64,000 nucleotides of DNA from Alkalihalobacillus sp. FSL W8-0930 (GTDB taxonomy: Bacteria > Bacillota > Bacilli > Bacillales > Bacillaceae_D): assembly GCA_037965595.1 (NCBI GenBank), contig CP150183.1, forward strand, positions 1,736,001-1,800,000. Reading direction: 5' to 3'. Shown here in pieces: positions 16,886 through 26,426 of the stretch (positions within the stretch are counted from its first letter, which is position 1; each line of letters opens with the position of its first letter). Below the pieces are notes generated by a model, which ran no database searches, was not told the DNA's origin, and saw nothing but the letters and a program-made list of their open reading frames with translations. The translations under genes and the position numbers were made by a program.

Positions 16886-17482
16886 ATGTTTCTTCCGATT
16901 TTAGCTTATTTCAGAAAGCCGTATGTCCTTATTTTACTTCTATTGATTAACGTTCCTGGTACCATCTATGGTTATGTATGGTACTGGAATCAGTTAAAAG
17001 CGACACCGTGGTATTTCACGCCTTTTGTACCAGATAGTCCAACAGCCAGTTTGTTTTTTGTCTTTGTCCTTGTTGCTTTTCTCTTGAAAAAAAATTGGCC
17101 TATATTTGAAGCGTTAGCTGGTGTCACTTTAATAAAATACGGGATTTGGGCAGTGGTGATGAATAGTTCATCTGTTATAGCTGGTGCACCACTTACGTCA
17201 GACATCATTATGTTGAATCTTTCTCACGCTGGAATGGCCATTCAAGCACTGATCTATGCTCCGTATTTTCGTATAAAGCCATGGCACTTAATCGTAGCTT
17301 TAATTTGGACTGTACATAATGACATCATCGACTATGTATTTGGAATGTTCCCGTGGTTGTCATCTGGTCTTATGCCGTACCTTTCACAAATCGGATATTT
17401 TACGTTCTGGCTTGGTTTGTTTTCCGTTGGATGTATCTATTGGTTATGCATTCGTAAGGACCGGTTGCAATTGACGATCTAG
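16886..17482 (+). CDS. ypjA: Membrane protein YpjA (DUF1405)
   Basis: The 198-residue protein is almost wholly hydrophobic, with about six transmembrane helices, for example RKPYVLILLLLINVPGTIYGY at the N-terminus and IGYFTFWLGLFSVGCIYWL at the end. It matches the YpjA family in length and place after qcrC. ATG 16886 is preferred because AAGGG lies six bases before it; an upstream ATG at 16868 lacks a site. Function is unknown. Confidence 0.87.
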   Translation: MFLPILAYFRKPYVLILLLLINVPGTIYGYVWYWNQLKATPWYFTPFVPDSPTASLFFVFVLVAFLLKKNWPIFEALAGVTLIKYGIWAVVMNSSSVIAGAPLTSDIIMLNLSHAGMAIQALIYAPYFRIKPWHLIVALIWTVHNDIIDYVFGMFPWLSSGLMPYLSQIGYFTFWLGLFSVGCIYWLCIRKDRLQLTI

Positions 17483-17557
17483 TGCGGTTGGGTATAGAAT
17501 TCCTGGTCTACTCTTGTCCTACCATTCATAGGATGTAAGGAATGGGGGAGGGATACT

Positions 17558-18370
17558 GTGCGACACTTGAAGGGAATCTTACTTTTTCTTATTTTCTTTG
17601 GATGGTTAGGGGGACAGAGCGTACAAGCAAGTTCTGAAAACCATTGGACCGATGTAAGTAAAACAGCCGATCTAGTTTTACAATTAACAAAGCAAGAAAA
17701 TTTATCTGAGGCCAATCAAATACTTGAATCATTTAATCATACATGGCAAAGCGTTAATCATGAGCAGTCTCCTTTTTTTGATACAGAGAGTGAACAAGCC
17801 ATCTCTCTAACGTTGCAACAAGCACAAGTGGCATTACAATCAACAGATATGGAACAAGTAGAGCGAGTGGACCGAGTCACAACGTTTAGACTGGCTGTTG
17901 ACGCTGTTTCAAATAATAGTCAACCCCTATGGCTTTTGAGTGAAACATCGCTACTCAGAGCAGCAGAGGAACTTAAAGTAGTTGCGGAGGATCAAACAGC
18001 TGACGTTTTTTATCAACAATTAAATGAAATTAATCGTCAATATCAAGTGATTCGTCCAGCTTTATCAATTCAAGCAGCTAGTGATTTATATTTCATTGAT
18101 ACTCAATTGGATACATTTTTATCTTCAAAAAAGCAGCTGGATGTAAGTGCTAGAACGGCATATGCCGCACAACTGCAAGAAGATATTCAAACAATGTATG
18201 AAGAATATGATCAAGAAGAAGCAGACCCATCCTTATGGTGGATGATCTTTACGATTGGTGGAATGATTATAGTATCTCTTTCTTATGTAGGTTGGAGAAA
18301 GTACGCGGCCTCTCATGTGAAACAGGAAGAGAAAGAAAAGGAAAAAGAGAAAGAAAAAGAGAAAATGTAA
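17558..18370 (+). CDS. ypjB: Sporulation-associated protein YpjB
   Basis: The 270-residue protein has an N-terminal signal peptide (hydrophobic LFLIFFGWLGG, likely cut after VQAS), an extracellular helical domain, and a C-terminal transmembrane helix WWMIFTIGGMIIVSLSYVGW. It ends in a highly charged tail of repeated KEKE units. GTG 17558 is preceded by GGGGGAGGGA. The family is annotated as sporulation protein YpjB; the biochemical role is unknown. The KE repeat is made from GAGAAA-type DNA repeats and may vary in length. Confidence 0.83.
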   Translation: MRHLKGILLFLIFFGWLGGQSVQASSENHWTDVSKTADLVLQLTKQENLSEANQILESFNHTWQSVNHEQSPFFDTESEQAISLTLQQAQVALQSTDMEQVERVDRVTTFRLAVDAVSNNSQPLWLLSETSLLRAAEELKVVAEDQTADVFYQQLNEINRQYQVIRPALSIQAASDLYFIDTQLDTFLSSKKQLDVSARTAYAAQLQEDIQTMYEEYDQEEADPSLWWMIFTIGGMIIVSLSYVGWRKYAASHVKQEEKEKEKEKEKEKM

Positions 18371-18470
18371 CTCGTAGTATGTAGAAGTCTTATACTTTGA
18401 CTTTCCCTGACGTTTTGCGTACACTATAATCATATAGTAATTCCAGGTAAAAGGATGAGGTGAGTGTACG

Positions 18471-19151
18471 GTGTCAATTACTTTTCTTGTTTATTTTGCT
18501 TTAGTGCTCATTATTCCGATATGGGCAAGCGGTAGAGTGAAAAAAGCGTATAACAAATACTCTCAGGTTCGTAATTCAGCTGATATGACGGGAGCAGAGG
18601 TTGCTCGTAAGATCCTTGATGATAATGGATTATACGATGTGCGAATTGAAGAAGTAAAAGGTCAGCTTTCAGATCACTATGATCCTCGAGCTAAAACCGT
18701 TCGTTTGTCCTCTGAGAACTATCACAGACCATCTGTGGCAGGGGCGGCAGTGGCAGCACACGAGGTAGGACATGCGATTCAGGATGCTGAGAATTATTCG
18801 TTTCTAAACTTTAGAAGCGCGCTTGCACCAGTTGCAAGCTTAGGATCAAATGCTTCCTTTTTCTTCTTAATTGCAGGCTTGATCTTCTCCATATCAAATC
18901 TCGTTTTTGTAGGGATCATCTTTATGGCGGCTGCAGTATTATTCCAGCTCGTCACCCTACCAGTTGAATTTAATGCAAGTAATCGTGCGATGGAGCAAAT
19001 GGTTTCATCCGGTATCATTCGAAACAACGAAGAACGCGAAACGAAAAAAGTACTAAATGCAGCCGCTATGACCTATGTAGCTGGTGCGCTAGTCGCTTTA
19101 CTTGAACTTGTACGTTTTGTTCTTATGTTTATGAATATGAACGACGATTAA
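18471..19151 (+). CDS. YugP-type membrane zinc metallopeptidase
   Basis: The 226-residue protein carries the zinc motif AAHEVGHAIQ near residue 100, flanked by an N-terminal membrane segment (FLVYFALVLIIPIWA) and two or more helices after the catalytic part, as in the Zn-dependent membrane peptidases related to YugP. Start is GTG 18471, with GAGGTGAG upstream. In B. subtilis yugP lies elsewhere, so the location differs. Substrate is unknown; a role in membrane protein turnover is a family-level guess. Confidence 0.88.
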   Translation: MSITFLVYFALVLIIPIWASGRVKKAYNKYSQVRNSADMTGAEVARKILDDNGLYDVRIEEVKGQLSDHYDPRAKTVRLSSENYHRPSVAGAAVAAHEVGHAIQDAENYSFLNFRSALAPVASLGSNASFFFLIAGLIFSISNLVFVGIIFMAAAVLFQLVTLPVEFNASNRAMEQMVSSGIIRNNEERETKKVLNAAAMTYVAGALVALLELVRFVLMFMNMNDD

Positions 19152-19163
19152 TTGTGAAAGATT

Positions 19164-19388
19164 CTGGGACCAAACAATTAATTGCTTATGAAAAACGAAC
19201 ATAGCATCTAATGCGCTTCAGGAGAATCCCTCGCTTTCAGCGGATACGGCATCAGCCCCTTTCGCGGAAAATACGCCGCTCCAGTGTCTTCACCACGTAT
19301 TTTACTGCAGGAGTCTCGGGTTCTCCTTCCGCTCGTTTTCATAAAAAAAATGGCGAATGATTCGATCATAGAATCATTCGCCATTTTT
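19164..19388 (-). repeat. Intergenic repeat, copy A
   Basis: This 225-base stretch matches copy C (53721-53993) in inverse orientation nearly throughout, including AACGAGCGGAAGGAGAACCC, a conserved GTGGTGAAGACACT core, GAGGGATTCTCCT and GCTATGTTCGT. It starts with CTGGGACC, a remnant of a GGCTGGGACA end, and finishes with a 14-bp hairpin. It fills the gap between the yugP-like gene and ypjC. No reading frame is evident. Confidence 0.85.
19350..19388. terminator. Bidirectional terminator-like hairpin (repeat A)
   Basis: ATGGCGAATGATTC (19350-19363) and GAATCATTCGCCAT (19371-19384) pair perfectly over 14 bp with a seven-base loop. Runs of A before and T after let it act on both strands between convergent genes. 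The same arms recur in copies B and C. Confidence 0.8.
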
Positions 19389-19456
19389 AAATTGAATTTT
19401 AGTTAGGTATCAATCGCATTTTTATCATTAAATCGATAGTCAAATTTTAAAAATGA

Positions 19457-20326
19457 TTATAAATGCAGTGGCTGCTTGTTCTCATCCAAGGTAAAGCCTT
19501 CTCCGCTCACATCTGTTACATTACTAATGGTGACAAAGGCATGTGGGTCTATCCGTTGAACAAGGTTCTTAAAACGTGCTAGCTCGTTTCTTGCGACAAC
19601 GCAATACAATACATCTTTTTCAGAGCCCGTAAAGCTTCCAGTCCCTTTTAAAGAGGTCGCACCCCGTCCCATTTCTCGTAAAATAGCCTCAGAAATATCA
19701 GGAATTTGCTCAGAAATAATAAAGGCCGCTTTGGCGGAATACGCTCCTTCTTGAATAAAATCAATCACTCGTGCAGCGATGAATACAAGAACTAATGTGT
19801 ACATCACCTCACGATAGTTAATGTAAAGAAGTGAAGTAGCAATGACACATGCGTCAAACACAAACATCGTACGTCCAATACTCCATCCAAAGTAACGCAG
19901 ACAAAGCTTAGCGATAATGTCTACGCCTCCAGTTGTCCCGCCGTATCTAAAAACAAGTCCTAATCCAACACCGATAAAGGCTCCAGCAAATAATGCTGCT
20001 AATGTTAAGTCATCGTGAAGCGGTATGTAAACCAATTGAAACCGTTGAAATAAGTCCAAAAAAACAGAGACTGCAACGGTCCCTACAATCGTATATACAA
20101 ACGTTGTTCGACCGAGTAATTTCCAACCGATAAAAAATAATGGGATGTTTAAGACTAAATTTGAAATGGCCGGATTAAGATTAAAAGCATAAAACAAAAT
20201 AAGAGTAACTCCAGTAAATCCACCATCAGCTAATGAATTTTCCATATTAAAATAGACAAGACCAAAAGACATAAGTGCGGATCCAACAATCACAAAAAAG
20301 AGATTGCGGATATGTTGATAGATCAT
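19457..20326 (-). CDS. ypjC: YitT family membrane protein YpjC
   Basis: The 289-residue protein has an N-terminal DUF161 membrane part of about six helices, including FFVIVGSALMSFGLVYF and GGFTGVTLILFY, with the glycine-rich YGGTTGGVDIIAK segment, followed by a cytosolic DUF2179 domain of about 80 residues (AAFIISEQIPDISEAIL onward). The transport substrate is not known. AAAGGAGGAG precedes the ATG. It is the only minus-strand gene in this part, at the same place as ypjC in B. subtilis. Confidence 0.88.
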   Translation of the reverse strand: MIYQHIRNLFFVIVGSALMSFGLVYFNMENSLADGGFTGVTLILFYAFNLNPAISNLVLNIPLFFIGWKLLGRTTFVYTIVGTVAVSVFLDLFQRFQLVYIPLHDDLTLAALFAGAFIGVGLGLVFRYGGTTGGVDIIAKLCLRYFGWSIGRTMFVFDACVIATSLLYINYREVMYTLVLVFIAARVIDFIQEGAYSAKAAFIISEQIPDISEAILREMGRGATSLKGTGSFTGSEKDVLYCVVARNELARFKNLVQRIDPHAFVTISNVTDVSGEGFTLDENKQPLHL

Positions 20327-20457
20327 GATTCTCCTCCTTTACCTTTCATTACTCTATATAACATTTTAAAAAAAAGCTAGCTTTCATGTGAAATGATCTC
20401 GTTTTACATCCATTCGTTTCATCATATAGATCATTTATGAGAGCGAGGTGGTCACTC

Positions 20458-20655
20458 TTGAAACAGTACTTTTCATTATTTTTTATTTTATGCTTAAACA
20501 GTCTTACCTTTACAGGTGTTATTTGTATAATTATAGCAAAATGGACAGTGATCGATCGAAATACTGGAATAGTAGTGATAATTATATGCTTTGTACTTGG
20601 TTTGTGGAATGTGGTAGCGCTAATCGACCTCATATATGGTCGACGAAAGAACTGA
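20458..20655 (+). CDS. Small two-helix membrane protein
   Basis: This 65-residue hypothetical protein has two hydrophobic segments, FSLFFILCLNSLTFTGVICIII and VVIIICFVLGLWNVVALIDLI, and a basic C-terminus YGRRKN. The likely start is TTG 20458 with GAGGTGG six bases upstream; an in-frame ATG at 20437 has no site. I do not recognise it. A second frame overlaps it but reads like random sequence. It is divergent from ypjC and upstream of the sda-like gene. Confidence 0.5.
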   Translation: MKQYFSLFFILCLNSLTFTGVICIIIAKWTVIDRNTGIVVIIICFVLGLWNVVALIDLIYGRRKN

Positions 20656-20775
20656 AATTATTTCAGATTGATGTCAAATTAATTTCATTTTTATTATTTT
20701 CTATTAATTAGGTTTTAAGTCATGTTAAGTTGGGAAAAGAGACAGTATAAATTTTTGTAGAAAAGAGGTTAGACC

Positions 20776-20946
20776 GTGGACAAATTTTTATCCGTCGAAG
20801 TGTTAAGGGCTGCGTATCGGCAGGCTATATTAAACGATCATGATCAAGATTTTATTCAATTAATCCGTGAAGAACTAATGAAAAAGGAAGCGGATTCATC
20901 TGATATAACGCTCATTCAGTTTGAACATGTTATGGAAAAAGAATAA
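20776..20946 (+). CDS. sda: Sda-like sporulation checkpoint protein
   Basis: A 56-codon gene with GTG start and a GAGGT site six bases upstream. The product begins MDKFLSVEVLRAAYRQAI and has DQDFIQLIREEL, matching the Sda pattern of LSxExLxxAYxxA followed by DFIxLIxxEL, which forms a helical hairpin. B. subtilis Sda binds histidine kinase KinA and stops sporulation when replication is disturbed. The C-terminal tail is about 10 residues longer than in B. subtilis. No clear DnaA box is seen upstream, unlike the B. subtilis sda promoter. Confidence 0.82.
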   Translation: MDKFLSVEVLRAAYRQAILNDHDQDFIQLIREELMKKEADSSDITLIQFEHVMEKE

Positions 20947-20979
20947 TCATACCCCTACGTACATAAACCTATTTAATCG

Positions 20980-21019
20980 CCTGCTTTGCTCCTAATTTAA
21001 TGGAGCGGGTGGGTTTTTT
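20980..21019 (+). terminator. Terminator after the sda-like gene
   Basis: GCTCC (20988-20992) pairs with GGAGC (21002-21006), extended outward by pairs that include several G-U, and is followed by TTTTTT from 21014. Confidence 0.6.
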
Positions 21020-21151
21020 AGTATATTCAGTGCGTTCGGCATGTTTATATAGCTATACAATTGCGAAATGGCACGTAATTCGCTAACATGGTAAATGAAC
21101 AAACAATACATAATTGATTGATGTGAAAGTTGTAAAAGAAGGGTGATACAG

Positions 21152-21952
21152 ATGAACGATATAAAACTTGTCATAGCAGGACCTAGAGGAAATATGGGGC
21201 GTGAAGCCGTTAAATTAGCCGAGGAAACGGAACATTTTACGTTGGTTGCAGTTGTTGATTCTAAACATAATGGAAGTCGTCTATCTGAAGTAGAAGGAAT
21301 GCCTGAATTAGACATTCCTGTTTATACGGATATTAAGCAATGCTTTACGGAACAACAACCAGACGTACTCATTGATTTAACCTCACCTGAAATTGGGAAA
21401 ATTCATCTTGAAGCTGCGTTAGATCATGGTGTTCGTCCGGTGATTGGAACTACAGGTTTTACGCAAGAAGAAATTGATCGTTTGCGTACAAAGGCGGAAG
21501 AGAAAGGGATTGGCGCGATCATCGCTCCTAATTTTGCGATTGGCGCCATTTTAATGATGAAATTTGCTCAAACAGCAGCTCGTTACATGCCTGATGTCGA
21601 AATCCTTGAGATGCATCACGATAGAAAGCTTGATGCTCCATCAGGAACCGCTCATAAAACGGCTCAATTGATCTCTGAAGTAAGAGAAGCGAAAAAGCAA
21701 GGCCATGAAAATGAAACAGAAGATATGCAAGGAGCGCGCGGTGCAGAGATGGAAGGCATGCGTATTCACAGCATTCGCTTACCAGGGTTAGTTGCACATC
21801 AAGAAGTTATTTTTGGTGGACCTGGTCAAACTTTAACGATTCGTCATGATTCCATTAATCGAGCGTCCTTTATGCCAGGTGTACGTTTGTCTGTGGAAAC
21901 AGTACTTTCATTAGATACATTGGTATACGGATTAGAACACATTATTGAGTAG
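21152..21952 (+). CDS. dapB: 4-hydroxy-tetrahydrodipicolinate reductase
   Basis: This enzyme reduces hydroxy-tetrahydrodipicolinate in lysine and diaminopimelate synthesis, needed for cell wall and spore dipicolinate. The NAD(P) motif is [12 protein letters not shown] at the N-terminus, and the active-site segment [14 protein letters not shown] follows in the middle. ATG 21152 has AAGGG eight bases upstream and is preferred over GTG 21143. The 266-residue length is typical. mgsA follows after 12 bases, as in B. subtilis. Confidence 0.96.
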   Translation: MNDIKLVIAGPRGNMGREAVKLAEETEHFTLVAVVDSKHNGSRLSEVEGMPELDIPVYTDIKQCFTEQQPDVLIDLTSPEIGKIHLEAALDHGVRPVIGTTGFTQEEIDRLRTKAEEKGIGAIIAPNFAIGAILMMKFAQTAARYMPDVEILEMHHDRKLDAPSGTAHKTAQLISEVREAKKQGHENETEDMQGARGAEMEGMRIHSIRLPGLVAHQEVIFGGPGQTLTIRHDSINRASFMPGVRLSVETVLSLDTLVYGLEHIIE

Positions 21953-21964
21953 AGGGGATAAAAC

Positions 21965-22357
21965 ATGAGAATCGCACTTATTGCTCACGATAAGAAAAAG
22001 GATGATATGGTGGAGTTTACACTTGCATATAAAGATATTTTAGCTGAACATGAATTGTATGCGACGGGAACCACAGGTACTCGTATTTCAGAAGCCACGG
22101 GTTTATCTGTTACATTATTCAAGTCCGGCCCTTTAGGCGGAGATCAGCAAATTGGTGCACGCGTTGCTGAAAACTTATTTGACTTGATCATTTTTTTGCG
22201 CGATCCATTAACGGCACAACCGCATGAACCAGATGTTACAGCCCTTGTTAGACTTTGTGATCTGCAGTCGGTCCCACTTGCAACGAACTTAGGGACAGCA
22301 GACATTTTAATAATAGGTCTTAAGAATGGTGATTTTAAATGGCGGGAAGTTTTGTAA
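21965..22357 (+). CDS. mgsA: Methylglyoxal synthase
   Basis: The product converts dihydroxyacetone phosphate to methylglyoxal and phosphate, a bypass of lower glycolysis. It has 130 residues with the [12 protein letters not shown] opening, the phosphate-binding ATGTTGT loop, [12 protein letters not shown] and the [14 protein letters not shown] segment carrying the catalytic aspartate and histidine. Methylglyoxal is detoxified with bacillithiol, and bshB1 and bshA follow directly in the same run, so toxin maker and protective thiol are co-transcribed. Confidence 0.96.
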   Translation: MRIALIAHDKKKDDMVEFTLAYKDILAEHELYATGTTGTRISEATGLSVTLFKSGPLGGDQQIGARVAENLFDLIIFLRDPLTAQPHEPDVTALVRLCDLQSVPLATNLGTADILIIGLKNGDFKWREVL

Positions 22358-22373
22358 AAGAAGGAATGAGACG

Positions 22374-23084
22374 ATGGATTCACTTGATATCCTAGCATTC
22401 GGTGCACATCCGGATGATGTTGAGATTGGAATGGCAGGCACACTTGCGAAATATGCAAGCTTGGGGAAAAAGGTAGGAATATGTAATTTAACAAAGGCTG
22501 AATTGTCTTCAAATGGTACAGTAGATATCAGGCAACAAGAAGCAGAGGAAGCGGCTAAGCATATAGGTCTGACAACACGTTTACAGCTTGAACTGGCGGA
22601 CCGAGGATTAAGTCTAAATGAAGCAGAAAGTTTAGCTGAAATTACGTCTGTCATCCGTACATATAAGCCTAAAATTGTGTTTGCGCCAGGAAGTCCTGAC
22701 CGGCACCCTGACCACGTTCATGCTGGACGATTAGTTCAAGAAGCTGTTTTTAATGCACGTATTTACAAATATCAATGTAGCGAGAACTTGCCAGCGCACA
22801 AAGTTCGAGACGTGTTCACTTATTTTATTAATGGGTTAGCGCAGCCGGACTTTGTGGTGGATATTGCTGAATGGACTGAGCATAAGAGAAACGCACTTGG
22901 CGCGTATAAGAGTCAGTTTGAACACTCCGCAACCTCAGTGGAAACACCACTTAATACAGAGTATATTCAAAGCGTGGAAGCAAGAGACAAAGTGTTTGGC
23001 AGCCAAGCGGGTCTTCAGGTAGCTGAAGGGTTCCAAACGGTTAAACCCTTGGTTGTCTCAAATTTACTGGAAGGGAATCAGTAA
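22374..23084 (+). CDS. bshB1: Bacillithiol deacetylase BshB1
   Basis: The product removes the acetyl group from GlcNAc-malate to give GlcN-malate, the second step of bacillithiol synthesis. ATG 22374 has AAGGAATGAG upstream and gives 236 residues, the same as B. subtilis. The zinc site of the PIG-L/LmbE family is visible in FGAHPDDVEIG (AHPDD), with PDRHPDHVHAG providing further ligands. Coupled to bshA, which starts three bases after its stop. Confidence 0.95.
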   Translation: MDSLDILAFGAHPDDVEIGMAGTLAKYASLGKKVGICNLTKAELSSNGTVDIRQQEAEEAAKHIGLTTRLQLELADRGLSLNEAESLAEITSVIRTYKPKIVFAPGSPDRHPDHVHAGRLVQEAVFNARIYKYQCSENLPAHKVRDVFTYFINGLAQPDFVVDIAEWTEHKRNALGAYKSQFEHSATSVETPLNTEYIQSVEARDKVFGSQAGLQVAEGFQTVKPLVVSNLLEGNQ

Positions 23085-23087
23085 CAG

Positions 23088-24224
23088 ATGAAGTATCGCA
23101 TCGGAATTAGCTGTTATCCTACGGTCGGCGGATCAGGAGTTGTAGCCACGGAGCTTGGGAAACAGCTTGCAAGCAAGGGTCATGATGTTCATTTTATCAC
23201 TTCGAGTATTCCCTTTCGGTTAGACCGGGTGTATCCAAACGTCTATTATCATGAGGTGCAAGTGAATCAATATGCAGTTTTCCAGCACCCTCCTTATGAT
23301 TTAACGTTAGCAAGTAAAATGGCAGAAGTGATAGACCGAGAAAAGCTCGACATTTTACATGTTCATTATGCTGTGCCTCATGCCATTTGTGCGATTTTGG
23401 CGAGGCAGATGGCTACGCATCCTGTAAAGATTGTTACCACATTGCATGGAACAGACATTACAATCTTAGGTGTCGATCAATCATTAAAACCGTTAATTAA
23501 GTATGGAATTGACGCATCTGATGCTGTCACAGCGGTATCAGATGATTTAATCAAACAAACCTATGAATTAGTTCAATCATCTAAGGATATTCAAACCGTT
23601 TACAACTTTATAGATGAGTCGCAGTATCATCCGGTAGAAACAGGTGACTTAAAGAAACGGTATGGAATTGAAACGGATGAGGCTGTATTTATTCACATCT
23701 CTAATTTCCGACCGGTGAAACGAATTCAGGATGTGATTAAAAGCTTCTCGCTTATCCACCAATCCATTCGAGCCAAATTGCTCTTAATTGGGGACGGTCA
23801 AGAGCTTCCAGCTGCAAGAGAATTGATTAGCGAGCTCGGTTTGGAAGAGCAGGTGCTTGTTCTTGGAAGTCAAAAGCATTTAGCTGAGCTTCTATCCATT
23901 AGTGATGTAATGTTGTTGCTTAGTGAAAAAGAGAGCTTTGGCTTAGTTGCACTAGAAGCGATGGCTTGTGGTGTACCTGTGATCGGCACAAGGATCGGAG
24001 GAATACCTGAAGTCATTAAAGACGGTGAAACCGGTTTTTTATGTGAAGTTGGAGATGTTGACGATGTCATGAGGCGAGCGATTCAGCTAGTAGAGGATCC
24101 AAGTACACTTCAACAATTTAGAGAAGCTGCGATGCAGGATGTGATTAAACGATTTAATGCAGATAAAATCGTAGCTGAGTATGAAGACATTTACCGAGTT
24201 GTATTAGCGGAAAGGAATGAGTAA
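23088..24224 (+). CDS. bshA: Bacillithiol glycosyltransferase BshA
   Basis: The product joins GlcNAc from UDP-GlcNAc to L-malate, the first step of bacillithiol synthesis. It is a 378-residue GT4-type enzyme. The N-terminal domain has [19 protein letters not shown] and THLHGTD-like TTLHGTDIT; the C-terminal domain has [12 protein letters not shown] and the nucleotide-sugar motif [18 protein letters not shown]. It stands with bshB1 in the order known from B. subtilis. bshC is not in this window. Confidence 0.95.
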   Translation: MKYRIGISCYPTVGGSGVVATELGKQLASKGHDVHFITSSIPFRLDRVYPNVYYHEVQVNQYAVFQHPPYDLTLASKMAEVIDREKLDILHVHYAVPHAICAILARQMATHPVKIVTTLHGTDITILGVDQSLKPLIKYGIDASDAVTAVSDDLIKQTYELVQSSKDIQTVYNFIDESQYHPVETGDLKKRYGIETDEAVFIHISNFRPVKRIQDVIKSFSLIHQSIRAKLLLIGDGQELPAARELISELGLEEQVLVLGSQKHLAELLSISDVMLLLSEKESFGLVALEAMACGVPVIGTRIGGIPEVIKDGETGFLCEVGDVDDVMRRAIQLVEDPSTLQQFREAAMQDVIKRFNADKIVAEYEDIYRVVLAERNE

Positions 24225-24227
24225 CTC

Positions 24228-25373
24228 TTGAATCCTTTGGCTAAACAAGCGGCAGAACAAGTTATCCTAACGCTTCATGAGCATGGGTATCGTGCTCATA
24301 TCGTTGGTGGAGCTGTTCGTGATAAATTATTGCAACGGACCGTATCTGATATCGATATTACGACATCTGCTAGACCAGAAGAGGTTAGCGTTCTGTTCAA
24401 AAAAGCGCATCAAATGAACACGGCTCATCAAACGGTTTTAGTTCGTATAGGCGGTTCGCACATCGAGGTCACAACCGAACGAGGGCAATCATTAGAAAAA
24501 GATCTCGCTTGTCGAGATTTTACAATCAATTCGTTGGCTCAAACTTTTGACGGAGAAATCATTGATCCATGCAACGGACAAGAGGATTTGTCGAAAAAAG
24601 TTATTCGTTCCTATCAACCGAACGAACGAATGGAAGAGGACCCTCTTCGCATGCTCAGAGCGATACGGTTTTGTAGCGAATTATCCTTTTCGATTGATGC
24701 AAATCTCTTGGAAGTGATAAAGCATCAGAGTCCGTTGATTCAACATGTGGCGGGGGAGCGAATTGTTGCTGAGTGGTACAAGTTGTTAAAAGGTAGCAAC
24801 CTGCAACAAGCGTTTCACTACCTACAACAAACTGAGCTCTATGCTTACCTTCCTGGACTAAACTTATCCATAGACGAGGTGGAGCGACTTGTTCGCATAC
24901 CAAAGCTAGTAAAATTAACTTCTGTTAATCGGTGGGTATTATATTTCATTTGGATTCAAAAGAAATCACAAGAAGCGGCACAAGGCTTACCTTTGTCTAA
25001 TGAAACAAAGAAACAGATTAAATCACGCCTCACTCTTTTTGAGTATCGCGAAAAGCACCCATTAACGGATTGGATTCTGTATCAGTTTGGTTTATCCGTT
25101 ATTCAGGACGTTGAACAGCTGCGAAGCGTATTGCAAATGTCTTCGATTGAGAATCAACTAATTCTGGAAAAGTGGGAGTATCTTCCGATTCATTCAAGCA
25201 AGGATTTACTAATATCAGGAAGAGACCTCATGGAGAGTCGTAAGATCCCCTCTGGTCCATGGATTAAACAAGAACTTGAATGGCTTGAACAGCAAGTGAT
25301 CAATAAATCAATCACACATTCGAAGGCGGCTCTTTTTGAAGCGATTGAAAGGAGGAGACAGGATGAGAAGTGA
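24228..25373 (+). CDS. cca: CCA tRNA nucleotidyltransferase
   Basis: The product adds or repairs the 3' CCA end of tRNAs. Start is TTG 24228, after GGAAAGGAATGAG. The 381-residue class II enzyme has the VGGAVRDKLL signature and the catalytic DID pair in SDIDITTSA, then CRDFTINSLA and EEDPLRMLRAIRFCSEL with the arginines of the nucleotide site. The C-terminal half is helical. It overlaps birA by 11 bases. Confidence 0.95.
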   Translation: MNPLAKQAAEQVILTLHEHGYRAHIVGGAVRDKLLQRTVSDIDITTSARPEEVSVLFKKAHQMNTAHQTVLVRIGGSHIEVTTERGQSLEKDLACRDFTINSLAQTFDGEIIDPCNGQEDLSKKVIRSYQPNERMEEDPLRMLRAIRFCSELSFSIDANLLEVIKHQSPLIQHVAGERIVAEWYKLLKGSNLQQAFHYLQQTELYAYLPGLNLSIDEVERLVRIPKLVKLTSVNRWVLYFIWIQKKSQEAAQGLPLSNETKKQIKSRLTLFEYREKHPLTDWILYQFGLSVIQDVEQLRSVLQMSSIENQLILEKWEYLPIHSSKDLLISGRDLMESRKIPSGPWIKQELEWLEQQVINKSITHSKAALFEAIERRRQDEK

Positions 25374-26334
25374 ACTCGTTAAAAAGCTTGTAGAACATCA
25401 GGGTGAATATGTATCAGGTGAACGTCTTAGTGAATCCTTAGGTGTATCAAGAACGGCTATTTGGAAACAAATTGAGGTTCTCAAAAAAAATGGGTATCAG
25501 ATTGAATCAGCACCTAAAAAAGGATATCAATTAATAGGACGCCCTGATGGCTTACAAGAGCATGATATTCATTTATACTTACAGACAAAGCGACTTGGTC
25601 AAAAGGTGTCGTACTTTGCTTCTGTTCCGAGCACCCAGGCCATTGCACATGAGTTAGCACAAGCAGGAGAGCCAGAGGGACATGTTGTAGTAGCAGATGA
25701 GCAAACGAGTGGACGTGGTCGACTTGGACGAAACTGGAGTTCGGCAGCGGGCACAAGCATATCGATGAGCTTGTTACTTAGACCAACACTCGCACCTGAA
25801 AATGTTCCTCCACTCACACTAGTGGCAGCAGTTGCTGTAACAAGAGCCATAGAAAAAGTAACGGGTCTTGATGCTGATATAAAATGGCCTAACGATATCC
25901 TATTGAATGGAAAAAAGATTGTTGGGATCCTAACAGAAATGCAGTCTGAACCGGGACTTGCAAATGTGGTCATCCTTGGAATAGGGATCAATGCAAACCA
26001 AACAGACGAAGAACTTATTCATGATAATCGTAACCAATCAACCTCTCTCGCTACTGAGAAAGGGCAATTAATTAATCGTGCAGAGCTGTTAGCGAACATA
26101 CTTGAAGAATTTGAATGGTTATATGAGACCTATCTTACACACGGGTTTGGAGAAATTAAATTGCTTTGGGAAGCAAGGTCGATCAGTATCGGTTTGGATA
26201 TCGAAGCAAAAAGTATTCATGGCACGGTTTCTGGACGGTCTGTTGGGATCTCTGAAGAGGGAGCGCTCTTACTTGAGGATACGCAGGGCACCATACATAA
26301 GGTGTATTCTGCTGATGTGAAATCAAAGAAGTAG
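25363..26334 (+). CDS. birA: Biotin-protein ligase / biotin repressor
   Basis: The bifunctional protein attaches biotin to acetyl-CoA and pyruvate carboxylases and represses biotin genes. ATG 25363 with AAGGAGGAG upstream gives 323 residues. The N-terminal helix-turn-helix (VSGERLSESLGVSRTAIWKQI) marks the regulator class. The ligase domain has TSGRGRLGRNW, the biotinyl-AMP loop, and KWPNDILLNGKKIVGIL with the catalytic lysine. A small SH3-like C-terminal domain follows. Confidence 0.95.
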   Translation: MRSELVKKLVEHQGEYVSGERLSESLGVSRTAIWKQIEVLKKNGYQIESAPKKGYQLIGRPDGLQEHDIHLYLQTKRLGQKVSYFASVPSTQAIAHELAQAGEPEGHVVVADEQTSGRGRLGRNWSSAAGTSISMSLLLRPTLAPENVPPLTLVAAVAVTRAIEKVTGLDADIKWPNDILLNGKKIVGILTEMQSEPGLANVVILGIGINANQTDEELIHDNRNQSTSLATEKGQLINRAELLANILEEFEWLYETYLTHGFGEIKLLWEARSISIGLDIEAKSIHGTVSGRSVGISEEGALLLEDTQGTIHKVYSADVKSKK

Positions 26335-26349
26335 TCGTCACTTTAACCA

Positions 26350-26360
26350 TTTGTTATAAT
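26350..26360 (+). promoter_or_regulatory. Extended -10 promoter of panBCD
   Basis: TGTTATAAT (26352-26360) is an extended -10 element (TG-N-TATAAT). No good -35 is seen at the right distance, which extended -10 promoters can tolerate. It would start a leader of about 200 nt before panB. Confidence 0.55.
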
Positions 26361-26426
26361 GAATGATGTGGGTTGTATTACAGTTGTAAACAATACCAAG
26401 TTTCTTATGTTTAAGAATAATGCTGC

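Noticed and set aside
20448-20711. Alternative 87-codon frame overlapping the small two-helix membrane gene
   Set aside because: The translation lacks a membrane pattern or any organised composition and has no well-placed ribosome binding site.
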